From Ancylostoma caninum (lineage: Eukaryota > Nematoda > Chromadorea > Rhabditida > Ancylostomatidae), in contig JBAJFG010000254.1 in assembly GCA_037903475.1 (NCBI GenBank), forward strand, positions 62,001-126,000: a stretch of DNA of 64,000 bases. The letters run 5' to 3'. Shown here piece after piece: positions 55,300 through 64,000 of this stretch. The translations under genes and the position numbers were made by a program. The notes beneath the pieces were generated by a model. That model saw only the letters and a list, made by a program, of their open reading frames with translations, ran no database searches and was not told where the DNA came from. Each line of letters opens with the position of its first letter. The stretch's first letter is position 1.

Positions 55300-58200
55300 C
55301 CGTTAATCAGCGGCGCATATCAAGTGAGGGACGTGCGAGGGGAGGCGAGTAGTGGAGCGGCCGCCTGACGAGGCGGTGCCAACAGAATGGACCTGCAACA
55401 CATGTGGATTCCTCTGATACTCTCGGAAAAACAACCCAAAAACTGCCAGAAAATATGCATGGATTAGGCGAAAACATTGGGGATGCACGGATTATGAAGT
55501 TCTGCCAGACATTCTGACAGGAAGAAAATCATATGTTTTCAAATGGGTACAAAATATATAGAACTGAGCAAATCCTGCTTTGGAAACACGCAGGAGGAAC
55601 ACAAAGAATGCTTAATTAAAACAGAAAAGTGCCATGCAAAAAAATTCTGGAAAAAAAACTTCGAAGGAAACCGAAAAATAGAAAAAAATAGAATAAAACG
55701 TATAAAGAAAGGTGATGGGGATTGAAAAAATATCACATCGAGTTTTAAAAAATCACTAACAGGCTTCTTCAACACGGAAACGAGAGCGGTTGAATTGTTT
55801 TCAAATTTGGATGTAAGAGTGGACATAACAGATAGCAGACAATTTCAATTAAACAAATAGTGTATGAGTATCAGACGTCATTCTTGTATTTGCCGCCATG
55901 TATCTGCCATTCTTGTATGATTATTTAATCCCCTCATTTGTGTAATGCTTCTCACAAATCGCCCCAGTGACCAAACGAGGTGCTAATCCGCCGGGACGAG
56001 GTTTGTGGGTAATTGGCTGTGGAACACTAGCAATTCTCAGCTGGCTCAGATTTCTGCCTCAGGAAACTGCACTCAAACGCTGTCTTCTACGGACAAAGAA
56101 TAGCGAACAGAGGCTTGTCCACGCAGTTCCTCGAAGCATCATTCAATCTTCAAAAGAATTCACTCAGTCTCTCTGCACGCATGTTAACCGTACGCTCAAC
56201 ATTTTAAAAACAGCTCTAGGTTTTCAAATCGTGCGGATATAAGTTGCATAAAGTTTCTGAACCCAAAATTGTGACTTGGAATCAGAGCAACTTTGCTTCA
56301 AGCAAATTCCAGCGCCCATACTCATGTAGGAACGAAAGCAACTTCATGGACAATCCTTGGCCAACGAATGTGTGTGTCTGACGTGCGACTAAAGGACGCA
56401 TCTACAGGGTGCCGCATAATTACTGTCCCACTATAAAAAAAGAGCACAAGAAAAGTATAAAAGCGCATTTGCAGAAGATCTCTCCAGAAAACGCTTATCA
56501 TTTCAAAGCGAAACAAAAAACATTGTTGCCACACGATGTCCTCTCCTTTGACGCGGATCGCAGCCCTCCGACGGTTGGAATACCTCGTCACCGCGGGCCT
56601 TCCGTGATTTTTCGAGATTTCCCTCTAAGTTCTCCCCAATGACATCATCAGAAATTAGATGTTGACCTATTTTTCAGACAGATCTTCTCTCAGCATAGCA
56701 TAAAACGGGAATTCGAGAATGTTTCATTCAGAAGAAATGACAACTCTCTCGGAGGATGGCGAGGTTGTTCACAGACACGTGGACAAAGCCCCAATTATGA
56801 GAAATTTTTGTTCTGAAGGGCATGCGCTCGGTCCAACGAAAGAATCCAGTCACTAGTGCTTTTCTAAGTCCCTTAATCTTAGCAAATTCTGACACCACTA
56901 CTAGTTTTCATCAAGCTCTTTCTACTTGATTTTGAATAGAGGAGGTCCGAGACGGTGAAATTTGCGGAATCACGTAGGTGCTAGGGTTTTGACGGAGCAG
57001 CACTGGAATTCTTGCAAAATTTCCTTTTAGTTCTGTTTACTTATATAACACATCAAAGAGAAAACCTCACCAATAGTTTAGTGAGATAGGGCCTAAGAAT
57101 GATAGATTCTCGCCTGCCTTGCTCACTACAATCCGCTTGTACTGGGCCCATCGTGGATTGAACTAACAAAAGAAGCTCAGTGGAGCTTCGGAAAACATCC
57201 TTGGAATTGCAAATGCAGCGATTTCACTAACAGATTTAGTCCTCGCCGCTACTTCCCGTGTACAATCCCCATATTTGTCCACCAATTCTGTCTCGAAAGC
57301 CGAGACCAGGAAGCACAAGGGCAAACAGTTGAATAACACGCAAGTGCGAGTGAATCACCCCCACGTCAACGTCCCTTACAGGAACGAGACCTTATGTAGA
57401 GCGATAAGTTGATAAGAGTGGGACAATTGAGTGTGAGCAGAGTGCAGGCAGCACTTTGGCAGGTGATATTTAATGAAGCATGCAACGGCGTGTGAGAGGT
57501 TTACGATGTTCAAAAACTGATGAGGGGCTCAGCAACGTCATTGTGCGGCAAATCGAGGCTGTTAACGAGCAGACGGGACGGCAGGGCGAAACAAGGCGTG
57601 ATTCAGGGCCACATGCCGATTTGAACGGATTTGTTTGATGAAGCAGTGGTTCATAGCGGGCTGCCTGCCTGAATTTTATCGCTATGATGTCCAAATCGTC
57701 GGGTGCACTACAAAAACTCGAAATTCAAGAAGCAAAGCACAGTATAGCAACAACGTCCTAGTGCTTTTTCATATTTAAACACGAAAAAAGCGTTTGTTTG
57801 AAAAGAAACCCTGACATCATAAAATGCGAAGTTCACATGAGCAATGCTGAACAAAAAATCAACGTTCATAAAAGCAATAGATTGTTGAAGCAAAGAAAAA
57901 TGCTCTCACAACGTTTCATACAGTTGCCATATCACCCAAAACGACGTCAAAACTAACGAGTTCCTCGTTCAATATCCTCCTACTACATTTAATTTAACGA
58001 TTTTCTCACGAATACGAAGGCAACAAACTGTGTCAACGAGCAATTTGCGGCGGAAAACACCACGCATGTACTATGGCGTCTAGGCACACATATAGCTCAT
58101 AAATTTGTCATAATAAGCCTGTATGTTTTTAGAACAAGAGTGCTGCTGAAGTCATGATTTATGCACAGTTCTTATTTCTAAGTAGAAAAATCTACCAAAA

Positions 58201-60940
58201 AAATTGTGGTGAAGTTAAGAACCAAAAGAAACGAGGAAAGCTTCGCAGGATCTTAGTCTTTTTTTTTGTAAATGCGTGCAAGAAATTTCTTGCAAGGATT
58301 TCCAGGGAGAAATGAATCCTGTATCAATCCTCCCAGTGGGAAACATTGTCAGAACTTCCTAAGAAGATAGAAGCAAGAAGAATTCTGGAAATTGTCACAT
58401 CTGTTGAGAGCAAGAGACGCAATACAAATAAGAAAGTTCTTCGAGACGTATGCATGTGCATACAGAGCAGCCAAAACAAATCGTGAAGCTCTGCTGCTTT
58501 AGAGAACCAACGGCACCAACCACCCGAAGCAATAGCACCGGCAGATTCAAATCTCCTTCAACAGCAAAGGGAGAGTGATGTAGGTTTAAGTCTAAAGGCT
58601 GGCTTCCGATTCAGCTGGGATTCTAAAGGGATTTAATAGGAGTCTATGATCAATGCTGAATATGCACGTTTTGCAATATGAGAAGTCGCTCTATGAGGAT
58701 TTGTCTCGCTCAACAGTATATAGAACAAGTGTTTGATAACAAATACTTCAAAAGAAGAAGTACTAAGTTGTACAGCACATGCAAAACTATGGTTTTAACA
58801 TGCACTGATGAGCACAGTACAGAAATAGGGGTAAGGATGTGGGGAGGGAGGGGGGGTGGAATTGAAGGCCATAGAAAACGTAGGGTCTGTAGGGAAAAAG
58901 GAAGTGGGAATTACAAAAAAAAAGAAAGTCTTCTAAGTCGACAGAAAAGGGGATGGAGGAGAAGGAGGTCACTTATTATTCTTATCAAACATATTCTGTG
59001 AAGGACTTATTCACTGATTTTTTACCATATTTGTTCTTGAAATTGCTGCAGCTTAAGTCCTCAAATTGCCACAGACCCGAGTTATTTTTCCTTTCCCATG
59101 CCTCCCCTATCCCAACTCCCTACCCGTCAGCGGAATTCAAGGAATGATGATTTTAATAATGAAAACTTGTTAATCTACTTCGTAAGTTGGGTCATGAGTG
59201 GTTTCTTTTGTCCCTGAAGTCATCCCCCATCGTCGCGTGAAAACCACGCTCCCGTTGCCCTTTATCGCTTGTTGCTCCTTGCTCAGGCGTGATTATTGAA
59301 AACACCCAGCAAAAATGAGCAAACAGCAAAGAAGCGTGGGCGGCTAGGAATGGGATACCCGTATTTTCTCAAAGAGCACACTCTACTCGGGCACTTTCTG
59401 TGTGCGGTCTATAGACTAGAGAAGAGAAAGAGAGAGCCCCTAGAGAAAGCCTCACAAGTGAGCTGTAACACACCTCAATATTTTGAATTACACATCGCAT
59501 GAAAATAGGTCTCCATTTTGAACCTGAGTAAAATCAAAACTAATGGATTGCAGAAAGCCGCCTTAGAAGCTCAACGAATACTGAAAATAGTCCCGGAATT
59601 ATTACCATATCTCACTCAAGTATCCTACTTCTGACGCAATGATATGTACGCTCTCCCATTCCATCATTAAAAGTCAAGAATTCTAGAATTCCTTAGGATT
59701 ACTCGGACGTTTGTAACAAGGTACTATGGAAAAGACTGTGACCAATCCATAAGAATAATAGTTGGAAGAAGATCCTATTTCCATCCATTTCTGAAGGTGT
59801 GTCCAAGTTTCACATGCACTATGTCGCATACGACGTGCGGCATAATCGAGATAGAATAAAAAGGCTTTAACTCTGTGTTCAAGTCAAGGATTTGGAGATG
59901 ATTTTTGAAGGGTATTGGCCGAGTTCATTGTGCTTCTTGATCCCTAGTTTGGTCCATAGATCAGTTCGTTGTGGTTGTTTATAGGCCTGGAACAAAAAAA
60001 AAACGCAAATTTGCGCACTGACCTTTCTTTCTTCACAAAATTAGTACAGGTATTGCAGTTCTGAAACGGAGCGTGTGAGCGTGATGTGTTTCGTGAAAAC
60101 CACAGGTATGGGAATGGAGGCGAACAACCAGCCAGACGGTGGAGTGCAATTGGCAGGATGTATTAATAATGAAAGGGAAAAACTCAAAAATACTGTACCT
60201 CTGTAGGCATAAACGTATAAGCAAAAATGAATATTAAGAGTGGATCATGATGAGAAATGCAGATTCTCGCAACAAAGTTGGTCTACTGCTACAAGCTATC
60301 TGTACGTTTGCTGTCTGTTGCAATAATTTCATCAAAGGAAATAAGTATTATCTATCACATGAACATATTTTTTCGCCTTCAGTCAATTTTGAAAGAAATA
60401 AATTGCATGTCTGCTCATACTTCGTCAATAAATACATAGAAATCCGTGAAGAAGATGAATGGGAAGCAAAACGTCACACGCAACATGGAGCAGCTCAGGC
60501 TGTGCATGACCAACATCAGTGGACTGAATAAAACAAGCTTGACGTGAGCCTTCGAGGCGAACTGCCGAGTAGGAGTGTTGCTATGGAAATTCGACAATAA
60601 TTGTTAGTGTCGTCAGAAAACTATAGCACCTCTAGGAGCAGCTGTAAACATTTTTCTACGGTAAGTAGTTTTGAAACAAAGTCAAATGAGTCACGAGAGA
60701 AATTGATCGGAAGAAGCGTGAGAACGATCCAGAATTGCAAGATTATGGCAAACTGATAAGGAATACAGGCTGACCACATGCGGGTAGGTGCAAAAGCTTT
60801 GTCATCCATCAGAATATGTAGATACTTAGCGCATAAACGATAACTAAATACTCGCTAAATTGGGAGCAGGTAATGATTTATACATCGTGGTCATTTGTCA
60901 GTAGTCATTGTGATCGCAATAATGAGCGGTGAAGTCTAGG
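55300..60940. other. gene-poor stretch upstream of ABCA
   Basis: 5.6 kb without a gene I can support. ORFs such as 55967-56242 plus, 58678-59001 plus and 60621-60809 minus (a hydrophobic WSACIPYQFAIILQFWIVLT) have no known motif or splice context. At about 56405 TACAGGGTGCCGCATAATTA resembles a Tc1-like element end without a partner. Poly-G near 58838. The ABCA promoter should lie just right of 55295; no TATA box was seen. Confidence 0.4.
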
Positions 60941-60966
60941 AAAGTCTAGGATAAATAACTATATTT

Positions 60967-61608
60967 ATGACTCTCCCCACTTTGGGCGCCGGCGCACCCT
61001 TATCACGGTGGTGGACCCGTCTCCCCCCACTTTGCGCGCCGGCGCACCCTTATCACGGTGGTGGACCCGTCTCCCCCCACTTTGGGCGCCGGCGCACCCT
61101 TATCACAGCAGTGGACCCGTCTCCACCCACTTTGGGCGCCGGTGCACCCTCATCACAGCAGTGGACCCGTCTCCCCCCACTTTGGGCGCCGGTGCGCACC
61201 CTTATCACAGCAGTGGACCCGTCTCCACCCACTTTGGGCGCCGGCGCACCCTTATCACAGCAGTGGACCCGTCTCCCCCCACTTTGGGCGCCGGCGCACC
61301 CTTATCACAGCAGTGGACCCGTCTCCCCCCACTTTGGGCGCCGGCGCACCCTTATCACGGTGGTGGACCCGTCTCCCCCCACTTTGCGCGCCGGCGCACC
61401 CTTATCACGGTGGTGGACCCGTCTCCCCCCACTTTGGGCGCCGGCGCACCCTTATCACAGCAGTGGACCCGTCTCCACCCACTTTGGGCGCCGGCGCACC
61501 CTTATCACAGCAGTGGACCCGTCTCCCCCCACTTTGGGCGCCGGCGCACCCTTATCACAGCAGTGGACCCGTCTCCACCCACTTTGGGCGCCGGCGCACC
61601 CTTCATGT
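60967..61608. repeat. 50-bp minisatellite
   Basis: About 13 tandem units of 50 bp: CACTTTGGGCGCCGGCGCAC then CCTTATCAC(AGCA/GGTG)GTGGACC and CGTCTCCCCC. Two subtypes (AGCA and GGTG) occur in blocks, and one unit at 61193 has a 1-bp shift (GGTGCGCACC). It is related to the 59-bp unit at 30-32 kb, which shares CCCCACTTTTGG, CGCCGGCGCACCCTTATCAC and TTGGACCCG. All three plus frames are open because of the repeat. Confidence 0.9.
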
Positions 61609-61636
61609 AACGGTGGAGTGGTCGGCATCACTCTAA

Positions 61637-62523
61637 AGGGCTGGGCATAGTAGCAGCGACGCGATTTGGTCGCCGCGACTGAGTTTTGCACGAGCGATCC
61701 CGTCGCCGCGACTGAGTCGCGTGCCCTTTTTTCATGGGCATACTTACAGATCATGCTTAGATGAGTGCGGTCCAACAGTAATGAGGAAAAATGAGAAAAG
61801 AGAGCAATTTGCACGAATTTTTTTTCCTTTCATGAAGGAAAGGGTGCTTGAAAGATCCCCGCAAAGTGTAAGAAGAATTGGACCCTACAATGAATATGTA
61901 TAAGTTCACATCAGTAAATAAGAGTCGAGTACAGGAAAGTCGACGCACGCAAAGGTAAAGATGGACAAGACGTGTCCTCCAAAGTATGCGTCACATTTGC
62001 GGCTACAATTTCTTCAATAAATCATCGTTAGGCGAAAATTGCACATGGATGTGAGCAAAGGATTGAACGTAGGGTACTATTGATGATGAAACAAGAAGGT
62101 TACACAAAACGATGAGGTCTACTATCTTCCCAAACGCATATAATTGAAAAAGTCAGTAGTTACGTGCAAAAAAAATGAAGAGTAATATGCAAATTCAATC
62201 ACTTTTTCGAGAAAATGAAGCAAGGAACCACGCGATTCAGTCGCGTCGCTACGTCTAGACGTAGCGACGCGACTGAATCGCCTAGTTCATGAGAAATGAA
62301 GAAAATCGCTGACGACTCACAACATGAACTATGCCCAGGCCATAATTGACTGGCGATTTGGTCGCCACGCGATTCCTCGTGAGATTTGGTCAAAATCGGC
62401 CGCGCGTTCACGGATAACTTTTGAAAATGAATGCGCGTGGAATGACCACGGCATCTTTTGTGAAGCTTGCAAGTTCAATCGCGTGACGATCAAATCGCCG
62501 TCGCTGCTACTATGCCCAGCCCT
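61637..62523. mobile_element. PIF/Harbinger-like non-autonomous element
   Basis: 887-bp insertion with TIRs AGGGCTGGGCATAGTAGCAG and CTGCTACTATGCCCAGCCCT flanked by TAA (61634-61636 and 62524-62526). A 3-bp TWA duplication suits PIF/Harbinger elements. The unoccupied sequence TCACTCTAAGCCACGCCCTC is present at 30320-30340, confirming both borders. Interior: no transposase, several repeats of GCGACGCGACTGA-type sequence and a 50-bp perfect palindrome. Confidence 0.8.
62232..62281. repeat. 50-bp perfect palindrome
   Basis: Each half is 25 nt; the centre is ACGTCTAGACGT and the flanks CGATTCAGTCGCG / CGCGACTGAATCG. No spacer. It lies inside the Harbinger-like element and matches its other GCGACGCGACTGA motifs. 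Confidence 0.95.
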
Positions 62524-62549
62524 TAAGCCACGCCCTCGAATTTCGTTCT

Positions 62550-62572
62550 ACACACACACACACACACACACG
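62550..62572. repeat. CA microsatellite
   Basis: An (AC)n run directly after CCACGCCCTCGAATTTCG, the same arrangement as at 30335-30376. This joint sequence marks the end of the minisatellite-bearing family. Confidence 0.8.
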
Positions 62573-62718
62573 TGACACACAAAGTAAGCCCGTTATTATA
62601 AGTATATTATGATAATTAATATTATTATTAATTTTATTTTCCGTCTGGGTCCCCAAAACGGCGGAGACCCCACTTTTCTTCCCACGCCCCCCCTTCCGCC
62701 CACTTTCTGCGTCCGCCA

Positions 62719-62720
<2 letters not shown>

Positions 62721-62755
<35 letters not shown>

Positions 62756-62789
62756 GTATATATATGTATATATATATATGTATATATGC
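62721..62789. repeat. TA / ATGTATAT microsatellite
   Basis: A pure (AT)n run of about 28 bp followed by ATGTATATGTATATATATGT-type imperfect repeats. It gives meaningless Tyr/Ile-rich ORFs on the minus strand. Confidence 0.9.
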
Positions 62790-62799
62790 ATGCAAGCTG

Positions 62800-64000
62800 C
62801 AGTACCTCTTCCTGAATTCATTGAAAAAGAAGCGCGAAAAGTAAAAATGAGATACATACTTCCTAAAAAAACTCAATAAAAGGTGCAAAGCTCAAAATGT
62901 TCAGAGCAAGAGGAAGAATAATCGAAATTATATCTCGAAATGCAATCTAATCAAGTGAAGTTGTAAAGATTCAAAATGTTACAGTGTTTTAGAACAAGAA
63001 AACAAGCCTATGAGTCCCACAAGTACCGAAAAGTTGTGATTTGATTCCCTCATGAAACGTTTTCAAAGAGCTAGAAGATAACAAACTTATTATCCAAAGA
63101 AATGGACTCGTGACGAAATCAATAGAAATTGTAACTTACCAAAAAACACAAATTTTACTTTGCTGGAATAGTTTACGAGCGCAAGTATAGTTAGGACCGA
63201 ATACTGCATTGGATACTCATCGATTTGTTCGAAATTTGATTTCGAATAAGTCTATAGTTTGAATGTTCGAAAACAGGGAGCAATACTTTCTTTCAGGAAT
63301 GATAAGGAGGCATTCAGATCTATTTCTTTTTTTTGAACATTTGAATCATTTGGATCTGGCATGAATGAATAATTAAGCAGATTGAGTTATTCAATTTTTA
63401 TTTGGTCTTAAGTATGTACGTATACTAGCGAGCTTTTCAGGAGAAAACGAGCCCAAATCCATAACAGCATGCCTTTACACTATGCAGAAGGTGTTTATGT
63501 ATGTGAATAATTGCCATTGAACTGCTTATTTTTGCGCTGTGAAAGGCACATCCAGTATAGTCTGCTTTGACAGGAGAAATGAGAGAAATATTTGAAGAGA
63601 TCTTAGAGAAAGAAAGAGCGCGGGAAAATACGCGGCATTCGCAGAGGCAGGAGAGAAAAGCAGAAAGTGAGTAAATTCATTCATCTACATATAATCGCTT
63701 TTGAAAAGAACCACAGTAAGCTTCTCAGAAAAAAATGTGGGAAAAGCGACAACTGGAACAAATCGACAGGTTAGCTCCCACAGTGGATGTTTCATGACAG
63801 AAAGAACATCACTCATCATTAGGAGAAGAATGAAGCCCGAGGAAAGAGGGAGGACTTGGATCAATACCTCGCAGCTGGTCAAAAGCTACACGTTTTATAG
63901 GCGTGGATATATCCGCCGAGCGATTTACGAGCTGCCAAACTTGGAATGCGCGATTAAGAGGCCAGATCAAACAGTTCCATAAATGCCAGAGTTCGGCTGC
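62800..64000. other. unassigned sequence at right end
   Basis: AT-rich sequence. The frame 63701-63982 on the plus strand (93 codons, basic) has no recognised motif. No supported feature. Confidence 0.35.

Noticed and set aside
55967..56242. 91-codon plus ORF with one hydrophobic stretch
   Set aside because: No family motif, no promoter or splice context, and chance ORFs of this length occur throughout the window.
60967..61650. Three overlapping plus ORFs of about 200 codons
   Set aside because: Same reason: a stop-free 50-bp tandem repeat, open in all plus frames.
62510..62888. Minus ORFs with alternating Tyr/Ile
   Set aside because: Translation of the AT/ATGTATAT microsatellite.

Overview
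The window looks like a piece of an animal nuclear genome, most likely a clade V parasitic nematode such as a hookworm or other strongyle. The two recognisable host genes are cut into many small exons by short introns (44 to 60 nt is common) with TTTCAG-type acceptors. One is an ABCA transporter of the nematode ced-7/abt type, and the mobile elements include a mariner relic and a CR1/Jockey-like LINE. The assignment is an inference from gene style; no rRNA or mitochondrial marker is present to fix the species. The window is about half repeats.

Layout. 0-3.4 kb: two fold-back elements, a possible first exon on the minus strand, a TA-flanked MITE (2110-2360) and an intronless TATA-driven gene for a Ser/Ala/Pro/Gln-rich repeat protein (2737-3240), whose frame continues past its stop. 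4.3-6.3 kb: a Helitron (5119-6255) and two copies of a fold-back MITE, one inside the Helitron. 7.1-8.4 kb: five minus-strand exons of mitochondrial elongation factor Tu; the rest of the gene is not found in the window. 9.3-17.9 kb: an LTR retrotransposon of the Ty3/gypsy type on the minus strand with 275/276-bp LTRs, a 4-bp target duplication, frameshifts in RT, a hAT-like element inserted between RNase H and integrase, and an unexplained extra ORF after integrase. 19.0-21.1 kb: a 5'-truncated Helitron made of 117-bp repeats, then a 66-80-bp minisatellite and a tRNA-like unit. 22.5-24.2 kb: a mariner end, a fold-back element, and minus-strand exons of a LEM-2/MAN1-like inner nuclear membrane protein. 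25.5-32.1 kb: a dead mariner transposase, then a CR1-like LINE broken by a 400-bp fold-back element and associated with a 2-kb fold-back minisatellite structure that itself carries a perfect-TIR insertion.

33.6-55.3 kb: one large minus-strand gene, a full-length ABCA-family transporter (start near 55295, stop at 33632). Both nucleotide-binding domains keep Walker A, Q-loop, signature, Walker B and H-loop residues. Its introns hold several MITEs and a near-perfect 38-bp hairpin. 55.3-61 kb has no gene I can support. 61-62.6 kb holds a 50-bp minisatellite related to that at 31 kb, a PIF/Harbinger-like element with a 50-bp perfect palindrome, and CA and TA microsatellites. The rest is unassigned.

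The host genes (EF-Tu for mitochondrial translation, a LEM-2-like nuclear envelope protein, a lipid-type ABCA transporter) are unrelated in function and simply share the locus. The distinctive content is the nesting of mobile elements, which can be dated relative to each other from intact duplications and one empty site. Intron/exon borders were read by eye and several are approximate.
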